Positions 31,129 through 38,709 of a stretch of DNA of 46,438 bases are shown piece after piece; position 1 is the stretch's first letter; each line of letters begins with the position of its first letter. Source of the DNA: Rhodospirillales bacterium (GTDB lineage Bacteria; Pseudomonadota; Alphaproteobacteria; Rhodospirillales; Shumkoniaceae). The notes beneath the pieces are model-generated. The model did not search any database and was not told the origin of the DNA. It saw only the letters and a list, made by a program, of their open reading frames with translations. Both the position numbers and the translations under genes were made by a program. The stretch covers positions 1 to 46,438 of the forward strand of contig JANQJG010000009.1 in the NCBI GenBank assembly GCA_028281785.1, written 5' to 3'.

Positions 31129-31722
31129 CTACCCCCTGGCGGCCATGGCCTTGGCGGTGTTCACGCGCTCGCCCAGACGCGTGTCCGGACGCCTGAGCTT
31201 CATGCTCTCGACCTCCCAGACATAGCCGTGCACCAGCACGTCCTTGGGAATGAGGGGGGAGTTTCTGAGCAGGTCCACCTGTCTCAGGCATGTCTCGTCG
31301 ACATCGCTGAAGGTCCGTATCCACTTCGGAAACCCACCCTTGGGAAGCTTCAGTCGCGGAATCGCGGGGTCGATCTCAACCTTGTCGGGATCGATCCCCT
31401 TCGACCGGAGAATCTCCTCCAGATACTCGCCGGTCGCCGACATCATGCCGCATTCGGTGTGGTTCACGATGATGATCTCCTTGGTTCCGAAGAACTGGGT
31501 GGTCAGCATCGCGGACCGAATGGCGTCATCCGTGACCAACCCGCCAGCGTTGCGAAAGACGTGGGCATCGCCAAGACGGAGCCCCAAGGCGTCCTCCACC
31601 GGAAGACGTTCATCCATGCAAGCAAGGACCCAAAGCCGACGGTTGTTGGGAATGCCCCGCTGACGGCGCAGCGCCCAGGCTTCCCTCTCGGCGAACTCAA
31701 GATCAATTTGGTTGTGTAACAT
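31129..31722 (-). CDS. Beta-carbonic-anhydrase-fold enzyme (carbonic anhydrase or COS/CS2 hydrolase type)
   Basis: About 197 residues. Zinc ligands are visible in VLACMDERLPVED (Cys and the Asp/Arg dyad) and VNHTECGMMSATGE (His and Cys). FRNAGGLVTDDAIRSAMLTT is the family's signature strand and helix. This form, with CMDERL and HTECGM, belongs to the small clade that includes archaeal-type carbonic anhydrases and the carbonyl sulfide and carbon disulfide hydrolases. It therefore hydrates CO2 or hydrolyses COS/CS2, and the two cannot be told apart by eye. The ATG at 31722 has GGAG upstream at long spacing; an in-frame GTG at 31734 is the alternative. Confidence 0.88.
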   Translation of the reverse strand: MLHNQIDLEFAEREAWALRRQRGIPNNRRLWVLACMDERLPVEDALGLRLGDAHVFRNAGGLVTDDAIRSAMLTTQFFGTKEIIIVNHTECGMMSATGEYLEEILRSKGIDPDKVEIDPAIPRLKLPKGGFPKWIRTFSDVDETCLRQVDLLRNSPLIPKDVLVHGYVWEVESMKLRRPDTRLGERVNTAKAMAARG

Positions 31723-31833
31723 CTGACCATTCACTCCGGATCACGTTGTTCATCGCACAGCGCCCGATGAAGCCTGCCAGGGCCGCCGGGTCTGCCTGCC
31801 GACGATGCCCTCGCTGCCCTTTCCGAGGGCCGG

Positions 31834-31903
31834 CATTATATTATACGTTAGAAATAAGTATTATTATTTTTCAATACATATCTTTCTTGTTTATTTCTCG
31901 CGC
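31834..31903 (-). promoter_or_regulatory. AT-rich island with a -10 element
   Basis: About 70 bases are strongly AT-rich in otherwise GC-rich DNA. On the minus strand two overlapping TATAAT hexamers (31845-31840 and 31840-31835) lie about 115 bases upstream of the carbonic-anhydrase-like gene. No good -35 is seen at 16-18 bases, so an activator may be needed. It could also be the leftover of the 3' region of the methyltransferase gene. Confidence 0.35.
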
Positions 31904-31933
31904 CAGGGCATGAGGCCTTTTTCGCCCCGAGTG

Positions 31934-32440
31934 TTATTCGTAAAGCCGGTATCGGGGACGCAGCGCTTCGTTTTCCATACGGAGACGGTATCGGAGGAGC
32001 GCCAGGTTGAGCGCCGAGAAGACGAGCGCCAGCTCCCAGGCACCGAAAACCAGCGGCAGGAGCGCGATCTCACCGACAACAATCGCGTAGTTGGGATGCC
32101 GAAGGAACCTGTACGGGCCATGACGAACCACGGGAGCCCCGGGCGAGGTTACGATCCGCGTCGTCCAATACCGCCCGAGCGTGGCGATCACCCAGATCCG
32201 CGCCGCCTGCAGCAGCACGAACGCGATGAGCGGCGGCCAATGGATCGTGGCGTCGGCGGGCACCCAGAGCGCCATCGACAGGAGCCACCCGCCATGCAGA
32301 AAAACCATCAGGGGGTAGTGGCCGGCCCCAACCTCCGTCCATCCCTCCCGCAAGAGCGCCCGGGTGTTGCGGCCGGCGTAAACCACCTCGGCCAGGCGCT
32401 GAGCGGCGACGAGCAGCAGAATGAGATGGACGGCGCTCAC
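31934..32440 (-). CDS. Isoprenylcysteine carboxyl methyltransferase (ICMT) family membrane enzyme
   Basis: A 168-residue polytopic protein. Hydrophobic segments are near residues 2-14, 40-60, 66-85 and 120-145. The ICMT/PEMT motif is visible from the middle on: RYWTTRIVTSPGAPVVRHGP, YRFLRHPNYAIVVGEIALLP and a C-terminal RMENEALRPRY, the SAM-binding HPNY...E element. Its GTG start overlaps the stop of the polyketide synthase gene (GTGA, 32440-32437). In Bacillus subtilis an ICMT-family enzyme (BpsB) methylates the alkylpyrone made by the neighbouring type III PKS; the same pairing here suggests O-methylation of that product. It is not expected to methylate proteins in bacteria. Confidence 0.9.
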   Translation of the reverse strand: MSAVHLILLLVAAQRLAEVVYAGRNTRALLREGWTEVGAGHYPLMVFLHGGWLLSMALWVPADATIHWPPLIAFVLLQAARIWVIATLGRYWTTRIVTSPGAPVVRHGPYRFLRHPNYAIVVGEIALLPLVFGAWELALVFSALNLALLRYRLRMENEALRPRYRLYE

Positions 32441-33555
32441 GCCGCTACCTCCATGGTCGCGAAACCGGCCGTGAAGCCCGGCCCCAGTGCCGACAGCAGG
32501 AGACGGTTGAAACCGGGGGAGAGGTCCGAAAGGGTTTCCTGGAGGACAAATAGGACGGTGGCGGCCGACATGTTGCCGTAGCGCTGAAGGACTTGGCGCT
32601 CGGTACCGAGGGTGCCGGGCGCGAGGTCGAACGCCTCCTCCAGCGCGACGATGACCTTGGCCCCGCCGGGATGGCAGACCAGCCGGTCGATATCGGCAAG
32701 CGTCAGGTCCTGCTCAGCGAGCACCGCCTCCGCAGCGTCCCGCATGCGCGTCCGCACCAGCGCCGGAATATCGCGCGAGAACAGCACGCCGAGGCCATCG
32801 TCCTCGACCTCCCACCCCATGACGTCGAGGCTGTTCGGCCAGGTCCACTCGCCCCAGCCGGTGAGGCGCGGCCCCGCGCCCTCGGTGGAGAGAATGGCGC
32901 CGACGGCGCCGTCCCCGAACAGGGCGGTGGCGATGATATTGCCCTTCGAGAGATCGGCGGTGCGCAGGGTGAGGGTGCAAAGCTCGACGACCAGAAGCAG
33001 GACGCGGCTGCCGGGAACGCTCCGGGCCAGCGCGGCGGCGCGGGCGAGGCCGAGCACGCCGCCGGCGCAGCCCAGGCCGAAAACGGGCAGCCGGGTCACG
33101 TCGCGCCGGAGCCCCAGCCGTTCCATGACCAAGGCGTCGAGCGAGGGGGTCGCGACACCCGTGGTCGAGACGGCGACAATGGCGTCGATATCCCCGAGAT
33201 CCATCCCCGCCCGGGCGACCGAGGCCCGCGTCACCTCTTCCAGCAGATCGACGGCGTGATCAAGGAAGGCCTGGTTCTTGCCGCGCCAGCCGCGATCCTC
33301 GGCAAACCATTCAAGCGGCACGCAGCTGTGGCGGGTTTCGATGCCGGCATTGGCATAGGCCGGGCGCATGCGCTCGAACACCTCGGGCCGGACCGCGAAC
33401 AGCCGCTCCGCGAAGTCGGCCGCGTCGCCCTGCGGCAGCCGGCAGGACGGAACCGCGGTGCTCAACGCCAACAAGGAGACGGGGAGGAGAGACGCATTTT
33501 GCGATCGCGCGCGTCGGACCGTCCCGGCCCTTCGGTTTCGAAAAAGGACATTCAT
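32437..33555 (-). CDS. Type III polyketide synthase (chalcone/stilbene synthase family)
   Basis: A 372-residue CHS-like synthase. The catalytic triad is present: the Cys in LPVFGLGCAGGVLGLARAAA near residue 165, the His in DRLVCHPGGAKVI near residue 297, and the Asn in RYGNMSAATVLFVL near residue 330. ALSTAVPSCRLPQGDAADFA near residue 31 is the usual start of bacterial type III PKS, so the first 25 residues (basic, MNVLFRNRRAG) may be an extension or the true start may lie slightly inside. Relatives extend fatty-acyl-CoA with malonyl-CoA to alkylpyrones or alkylresorcinols. Coupled to the ICMT-family gene, it likely makes a methylated alkylpyrone or resorcinol lipid. Confidence 0.93.
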   Translation of the reverse strand: MNVLFRNRRAGTVRRARSQNASLLPVSLLALSTAVPSCRLPQGDAADFAERLFAVRPEVFERMRPAYANAGIETRHSCVPLEWFAEDRGWRGKNQAFLDHAVDLLEEVTRASVARAGMDLGDIDAIVAVSTTGVATPSLDALVMERLGLRRDVTRLPVFGLGCAGGVLGLARAAALARSVPGSRVLLLVVELCTLTLRTADLSKGNIIATALFGDGAVGAILSTEGAGPRLTGWGEWTWPNSLDVMGWEVEDDGLGVLFSRDIPALVRTRMRDAAEAVLAEQDLTLADIDRLVCHPGGAKVIVALEEAFDLAPGTLGTERQVLQRYGNMSAATVLFVLQETLSDLSPGFNRLLLSALGPGFTAGFATMEVAA

Positions 33556-33745
33556 CGGTCAGGCGCCCTTTATGCTCCGCCATTCGAGAAGTCTCCCCGA
33601 TCTCGATGTGCGCGGCGCGAGGCGAAGCCACAAGTCAGGCGCGTTCAAATCCCCGTGTTGACGGGGAGAGAAGTTGGAAAGAAATCCTCAATCGAGGAGC
33701 CGTACCTGCGCGTTTGAAGGGAGACAACGGGGTGCCGCCCTCGTG

Positions 33746-33793
33746 CTTCGACGCTGCTCAGCATGAGGGCCTCATCCTGAGCAGCGTCGAAGG
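33746..33793. repeat. 48-bp near-perfect palindrome
   Basis: CTTCGACGCTGCTCAG plus CATGAGG meets its complement (GCCTCAT plus CCTGAGCAGCGTCGAAG) with one mismatch in arms of about 23 bases. It lies between the convergent-side end of the dehydrogenase gene and the upstream side of the PKS gene. The motif family CTTCGA...CTCAGGATGAGG is a common dispersed repeat in alphaproteobacterial genomes. It can form a hairpin and may stop transcription, but no T-tract is seen. Confidence 0.6.
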
Positions 33794-33836
33794 ATAGGCC
33801 CGAGCCACTTTAAAACGCACCGATAGGTCAAAGCCG

Positions 33837-34868
33837 TCAGGGCTCGAGGCCGTTGGGGCAGATGACGACCTTGTGGGTGCCATCCTCCCGCGCCGCCTGA
33901 CGGTCGAAGGCGGCCTTGGCGTCGGCCAGCTCGAAGCGGTGGGAGACGATGGCGTCGAGATCGACCAGCCCCTTTTCGACCAGCCGGATGCAGCGCGGAT
34001 AGACATGGCCCATGCGCCGCACCACCTTGACCGTCGCGCCCTTGCGGCGGAGCTGATAGGACTCCAGCGTGTAGCGCCCGCCATCCGGGATCCCGGCCAG
34101 GATGACACGCCCGCCGAGGCGGATGATCTCTCCCGCCTCCTCATAGGCGCTGCCGTCATTGGTGGCCTCGATGACGAGATCGACACCCTGCCCGCCGGTC
34201 CAGTCGGCGACCGCCTCGAAGCTCGCGGCGGTGCGGTCGGCGCCAAGCTCTTCTGCCGCCCGGGTGCGATAGGGCACGGGATCAATGGCGTAGATCCGGT
34301 CGGCGCCGCAAAGCCGCGCCAATTGGATCACGCAGAGACCGATGGGACCGCAGCCCAATACCGCGATGTTCTCCATCAGCCGGATGCGGGCGAGTCCGAT
34401 GGCGTGGAGCGCGACCCCCAGCGGCTCCATCATCGCCACCGCCGACGGTGTGATCCCCTCGGGGACCGGAAAGATCGCGTTCCGCGGCGCCGTGAAAAGC
34501 TCGCTCATGGCCCCCGCGTTCGGCGCGGCGCCGTGAAAAACCATATGCATGCAGAGATTGGGGTAGCCCTCCTCGCAGCGCTCGCAGTGGCCGCAGGGCC
34601 GGGCCGGATCGACGGCGACCAGTTGACCGGGTGCGAAACCCCATCGCTCCGCCCCCTCGCCCGCGATGCGGGCCGCCACCTCGTGACCGGGAATGTAAGG
34701 CTCGCGGATGCGGTCGAGGCCGATGCCGCCTTCGAGATAGTAATGGAGGTCGCTGCCGCAGATGCCGACGCTCGCCACCCTGAGCATGATGTCGTCCGCT
34801 CTGGCCTCCGGCTCCGGTGCCTCGCCGACCCGAACGTCGCGAATGCCATGGATGTACGCTGCACGCAT
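33837..34868 (-). CDS. Zinc-dependent medium-chain dehydrogenase (polyol/sorbitol dehydrogenase-like)
   Basis: A 343-residue MDR dehydrogenase. Catalytic zinc ligands are Cys37 (GICGSDLHYY) and His62-Glu63 (IPGHEVA). The structural zinc has Cys92, Cys95, Cys98 and Cys106 (RPCGHCERCEEGYPNLC). The Rossmann motif is NIAVLGCGPIGLCVIQLARL near residue 167. It resembles L-iditol/sorbitol or threonine dehydrogenases using NAD(H). The ATG at 34868 follows AGGAGG; an upstream frame extension lacks a family match. It is the last gene of the ABC operon (on the minus strand) and probably oxidises the imported polyol or sugar. Confidence 0.92.
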   Translation of the reverse strand: MRAAYIHGIRDVRVGEAPEPEARADDIMLRVASVGICGSDLHYYLEGGIGLDRIREPYIPGHEVAARIAGEGAERWGFAPGQLVAVDPARPCGHCERCEEGYPNLCMHMVFHGAAPNAGAMSELFTAPRNAIFPVPEGITPSAVAMMEPLGVALHAIGLARIRLMENIAVLGCGPIGLCVIQLARLCGADRIYAIDPVPYRTRAAEELGADRTAASFEAVADWTGGQGVDLVIEATNDGSAYEEAGEIIRLGGRVILAGIPDGGRYTLESYQLRRKGATVKVVRRMGHVYPRCIRLVEKGLVDLDAIVSHRFELADAKAAFDRQAAREDGTHKVVICPNGLEP

Positions 34869-35042
34869 CTTTGTTGGCCTCCTAAAGCCCTGGCCTTTCA
34901 GGTTGGTGGACTGATGCCCCCTCGCCCTGCCCTCTTCCCCTGGAACGGGGAGAGCGTCCCAAAGGCTTGGCCGGGCCGATGACCGAGCCATAGCCGAAGC
35001 CGGGTGAAGGGGAAAGCGAATTCCTTCTCGTCGGGCAGTATC

Positions 35043-35240
35043 CTACTCCCCGTCCGGTGCGCCGTTAAGCACCGCCAGGCTGGTCGCCTCGCGGGCGCCC
35101 CGGGCGACGAGATCCTCGACCGGACGACGGTTGCGGTGGGCGATAACGGTGAGCGGGAAGCCGTGTTCCAGGATATTCTTCGCCATGCCGTGGCCCATCG
35201 CGCCGAGGCCGACGAAGCCGACCGGCATGGCTTTTGTCAT
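35043..35240 (-). pseudogene. Truncated 3-hydroxyisobutyrate-dehydrogenase-like gene
   Basis: The 65-residue product starts MTKAMPVGFVGLGAMGHGMA, the NAD-binding opening of the beta-hydroxyacid dehydrogenase family (GxGxxG), and continues NILEHGFPLTVIAHRNRRPV, then ends NGAPDGE at a stop. Full-length members have about 290 residues, so only the first quarter of the Rossmann domain remains. AGGAGG-type ribosome site and ATG are intact. The 170 bases between the stop and the dehydrogenase gene do not restore the rest. It was presumably a catabolic gene of this operon, lost by an internal deletion. A sequencing or assembly error seems unlikely, since nothing resumes downstream. Confidence 0.75.
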
Positions 35241-35307
35241 TCCTGGCTCCTCCCTGCGGCTTCCCGCCCACACCGCGGCACGCGGGGTGCCGCGTATTCC
35301 TGGAGCA

Positions 35308-36183
35308 CTACTCCTTAATCGCCCCCGTCATGCTGGAGACGTAGTGCTCGACGAAAAACGAATAGAGGATCGCGACCGGCAACGACCCGAGCAGGGCCCC
35401 GGCCATCAGCGAGCCCCAGTGAAAGACGTCGCCCTCGACCAGCTCGGTAATCACACCGACCGGAATCGTCTTGTTCTCGGTCGACGAGATGAAGGTCAGG
35501 GCATAGATGAACTCGTTCCAGGAAAGGGTGAAGGCAAAGATCCCTGCCGAGATCAGCCCCGGAACCGAAAGCGGCAGAATGATCTTGATGAGGATCTGCA
35601 GCCGCGAGGCGCCGTCGATGAGCGCGCATTCCTCAAGCTCATAGGGAATGGTCTTGAAATAACCCATCAGCAACCAGGTGGCGAAGGGCACGAGGAAGGT
35701 GGGATAGGTCAGGATCAGCGCCCATTTCGTGTCGAAGATCCCGAGGTTGAACACCATGGTTGCCAGCGGGATGAAGAGAATCGCGGGCGGAACCAGATAG
35801 GCGAGGAAGATCGACGCGCCGACGCCATCGGAACCCTTGAACCTCAACCTTTGAATGGCGTAAGCGGCGCAGACGCTGGCGAACAGCGACAGGAAGGTGG
35901 AGGCCACCGAGACCACCATCGTGGTCCAGAACCAAGAAGGAAACGGTGTATCGAAGAGCAGCTTACGGACATGATCGAGGGTCGGCTCAATGATCCAGAA
36001 GGGGTTTCCCGTGTCCAGGTTGTAGAGTTCCTGGTTCGGTTTGAAAGTGGTGATCACCATCCAATAGAAGGGAAACAGGAGGACGATCAGGAAGACCACC
36101 AGGGGGATGTAGACGTTGACGACCCGCTTGGGCAGGGTCATCAAATAGTCCATGCCGCCTTCGATCTGTTGGGCTTTAGCCAT
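35308..36183 (-). CDS. Carbohydrate ABC transporter permease (MalG-type)
   Basis: A 291-residue inner-membrane permease of the CUT1 class with six hydrophobic segments. The cytoplasmic EAA loop, which docks the ATPase, is YELEECALIDGASRLQILIK near residues 187-206. PFYWMVITTFKPNQELY near residue 38 is the usual first helix and loop. GGGAAGG lies before the ATG. It pairs with the MalF-type gene 18 bases upstream and completes a transporter with the binding protein and ATPase of this operon. Confidence 0.95.
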   Translation of the reverse strand: MAKAQQIEGGMDYLMTLPKRVVNVYIPLVVFLIVLLFPFYWMVITTFKPNQELYNLDTGNPFWIIEPTLDHVRKLLFDTPFPSWFWTTMVVSVASTFLSLFASVCAAYAIQRLRFKGSDGVGASIFLAYLVPPAILFIPLATMVFNLGIFDTKWALILTYPTFLVPFATWLLMGYFKTIPYELEECALIDGASRLQILIKIILPLSVPGLISAGIFAFTLSWNEFIYALTFISSTENKTIPVGVITELVEGDVFHWGSLMAGALLGSLPVAILYSFFVEHYVSSMTGAIKE

Positions 36184-36201
36184 TTTTCCTTCCCCCCGCC
36201 A

Positions 36202-37140
36202 CTATGCCTGCCATTTGCGTTTCTGCAGGCCGAAGAAGCTGATCAGAATCGCGCCCGCGAGGATCGGGATCATGGCCGTGGCGAGCGCCGCGCCCTCGCC
36301 CAGATTCCCACCGGGAATCGCGCGCTGGAACGCCAGGGTCGCCATCAGATGCGTCGAGTTCAGCGGCCCGCCCCGGGTCAGCACGTAGATGAGCTGGAAA
36401 TCGCTGAAGGTGAAAATGACCGAGAAGGTCATGACGACCGCGATGATCGGCGTCAGCTGCGGGAAGGTGACATAGCGGAACCGCTGCCAGGGGGTGGCGC
36501 CGTCGAGCACCGCGGCCTCATAGAGGCTGGGTGAAATGGTCTGCAGCCCGGCGAGCAGCGAGATGGCGACAAATGGGATTCCGCGCCAGACGTTGGCGAT
36601 GATCACCGAGGTGCGCGCCCACCATTCCTCACCCAGGAAATCGATGAACTGGTCGATCAGCCCGAGCTTCACGAGCGACCAGGAGATGATCGAGAACTGG
36701 GAATCGTAGATCCACCAGAAGGCGATGGCCGACAGCACCGTGGGCACGATCCAGGGCAAGAGCACGATGGCGCGGATCAGCGCCTGGAAGGGAACCCGGT
36801 TGTTGAGAACCAACGCCAGCCACAGGCCGAGGCCGAACTTAAAAACGCTGGCGACGACCGTGTAGAAAACCGTGTTGAACACCGACAGCCAAAAGACGGA
36901 GTCGTCGAAGAGGGAGATGTAGTTGTCCCAGCCGATATAGACCCCGGGCCGGCCGATCCGCTGATCGGTGAAACCTAGCCAAGTGCCCAGGCCGAGAGGA
37001 TAGGCCAGGAAGACCACGAGCAACGCGGCCAGCGGCAGCATGAAAACGAAGCCGAGGAAATTGCGGTTGTTGAGCAGCCGTGAAAGCCGGCTGGGCTCCG
37101 GAATCTCCGCAATCCTGGTGGCGGTGTCCTGCGGGGGCAA
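36202..37140 (-). CDS. Carbohydrate ABC transporter permease (MalF-type)
   Basis: A 312-residue CUT1 permease. Hydrophobic segments start near residue 32 (FVFMLPLAALLVVFLAYPLG), and the EAA loop is SPSLYEAAVLDGATPWQRFR near residue 216. The start is TTG at 37140: AAGGAGG lies four bases upstream and no ATG is nearby, so the ribosome site decides the start. It follows the binding-protein gene after a hairpin terminator and is adjacent to the MalG-type gene. Confidence 0.95.
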   Translation of the reverse strand: MPPQDTATRIAEIPEPSRLSRLLNNRNFLGFVFMLPLAALLVVFLAYPLGLGTWLGFTDQRIGRPGVYIGWDNYISLFDDSVFWLSVFNTVFYTVVASVFKFGLGLWLALVLNNRVPFQALIRAIVLLPWIVPTVLSAIAFWWIYDSQFSIISWSLVKLGLIDQFIDFLGEEWWARTSVIIANVWRGIPFVAISLLAGLQTISPSLYEAAVLDGATPWQRFRYVTFPQLTPIIAVVMTFSVIFTFSDFQLIYVLTRGGPLNSTHLMATLAFQRAIPGGNLGEGAALATAMIPILAGAILISFFGLQKRKWQA

Positions 37141-37225
37141 GATGCCTCCTTAGTGCGCCGTGGAAAAGCACACCGAGCGAACGGCGATGGCCTTACTCAC
37201 GATCCACTTTTCAAATCTGCGGTCG

Positions 37226-37262
37226 CAAAAAAGAAAGAGGGCGCCCAATTGCGGGCGCCCTC
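37226..37262 (-). terminator. Intercistronic terminator/attenuator after the binding protein gene
   Basis: On the minus strand GAGGGCGCCC-GCAATT-GGGCGCCCTC forms a perfect 10-bp stem followed by TTTCTTTTTT. It starts seven bases after the stop of the binding protein gene and lies between it and the permeases. Partial termination here would give more binding protein than permease, as is common for ABC uptake operons; it may also protect the upstream mRNA. Confidence 0.85.
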
Positions 37263-37268
37263 GTCCGG

Positions 37269-38591
37269 TTAGCCGTAATAGCGGCGAGCGCGTTTTTCAG
37301 CCCGCGCCGCTGCGTCCTTCGGCGAGGATTTGCCGGAAGCGGCCTCCGCCACCATGTCGAGCATGATGTAGTCGGCCATCACCGCCGCCGAGGCATAACC
37401 CAACGTGCCGGCATGGCTGTTCGGCTGCATCCGCTTCACCGTATCGCGGTACGGCGTATGCTTGGGATCCTCGGTCCAGACCGGATTGTTGTCGTAGTGG
37501 TTGAGCGTATGCGTGAAGTACCCGATCGAGAGCTGCTGCCACTTGGAGTACTGCGCATCCTCCATCATGAAGGCGAGATAGGCCTTCGCCGCGTTCGGAT
37601 ACTTCGAGTACTGGAAGAGCATTGCCTGCGAGAACAGGTGCAGCTCCGTCGGATGCCCAACCGGACCGATCGGATAGGGCGCATGGTGGATGTCGTCGAC
37701 GAACGGGATGTTGTTCGTCTTGGCGAAATAGAACACGGAAATGCCGTTCGCCGTGAGGCCGACCTGATCCGCTACGAACGCCTTGTTATTGTGCGGATCG
37801 AGCCACGTCAAGGTGCCCTGGACGAAGTTCGGATAGAGCTCCCGGGCATATTCCAAGGCCTGAATGGTTTCGGGGCTGTTGATGGCGACCTTGTTCTCCT
37901 CGTCCACCATCTTGCCACCGAAAGCCCAGACGAGCCAATGCACCCAGTTGTTGCCGTCACCGACGGCCTTACCCAAGGCCAGGCCCGCGGGATGGTTGTT
38001 CTGCTTCAACGCCTGGCAGAGCTTCAGGAAGCCGTCCGTATCGGTCGGGAACTCACTGAAGCCGGCCTCCTCCATGTAGGACTTGCGGTAGACCATGCAG
38101 CTTCCCGACGCGCCGAAGGGAAGAGAGATCCAGCGGCCGTCCCGGGTGCCATACTTCTCCGGTACATCCGCCCAGCCGCCATATTTGCCGCCCAGATAAT
38201 CGGCAACATCGCTGACGTCGAGCAGCTTGTCGGGATACTGATGGGGATCGTCGAACCAGCCGAAGATAATGTCCGGTCCGCTGCCCACATTGGCGGCCAC
38301 CGCCGCCTTGGGACGGATGTCTTCCCAGGACTGGTATTCGATCTTCACCGGAACGCCGGTGGCGTCCGAGAAGGCCTTGCTGTTTTCCTCGAAGCCCTGC
38401 TGGTCGCCGGCCACGAACTTGGTCCAGCGCAGCACCCGCAACTCGGCACCGGATTCCGGCTTGAACTTCATCTCGTGATGGGCGGCCTGGGCCGGGCTGG
38501 CGCCCAGCACCCCACCGGCCGTGCCGGCCAAGACGCCGGCGGCGCCGAGTTTGAAGACGTCCCGTCGGGTATACTTATCTCTGGTTATCAT
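37269..38591 (-). CDS. ABC transporter solute-binding protein, Tat-type signal
   Basis: A 440-residue family 1 extracellular binding protein. The N-terminus has a twin-arginine motif (YTRRDVFKLGAAGVLAGTAG) and a cleavage region ASPAQAA, indicating export folded through Tat. The mature part has LRVLRWTKFVAGDQQGFEEN near residue 55, GTRDGRWISLPFGASGSCMV near residue 145 and DGFLKLCQALK near residue 177, the pattern of sugar and oligosaccharide binding proteins. ATGs at 38594 and 38591 follow GGAGGAG; 38591 gives better spacing. It supplies the MalF/MalG-type permeases encoded next. The ligand is probably a sugar or polyol. Confidence 0.93.
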   Translation of the reverse strand: MITRDKYTRRDVFKLGAAGVLAGTAGGVLGASPAQAAHHEMKFKPESGAELRVLRWTKFVAGDQQGFEENSKAFSDATGVPVKIEYQSWEDIRPKAAVAANVGSGPDIIFGWFDDPHQYPDKLLDVSDVADYLGGKYGGWADVPEKYGTRDGRWISLPFGASGSCMVYRKSYMEEAGFSEFPTDTDGFLKLCQALKQNNHPAGLALGKAVGDGNNWVHWLVWAFGGKMVDEENKVAINSPETIQALEYARELYPNFVQGTLTWLDPHNNKAFVADQVGLTANGISVFYFAKTNNIPFVDDIHHAPYPIGPVGHPTELHLFSQAMLFQYSKYPNAAKAYLAFMMEDAQYSKWQQLSIGYFTHTLNHYDNNPVWTEDPKHTPYRDTVKRMQPNSHAGTLGYASAAVMADYIMLDMVAEAASGKSSPKDAAARAEKRARRYYG

Positions 38592-38709
38592 CATCTCCTC
38601 CGTTTCGCCTCGCTTGATTCACGGTCTTCGTCGTCATGTTATCGCGCCCTTATGGCTGGACGCTTATGCGTAAGCGGCGCGCGACATTGGGAAGCACGCC
38701 GAAAATCTG

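Noticed and set aside
33606-33797. Short plus-strand frame across the 48-bp palindrome
   Set aside because: It is generated by the palindrome and has no ribosome site or recognisable protein character.
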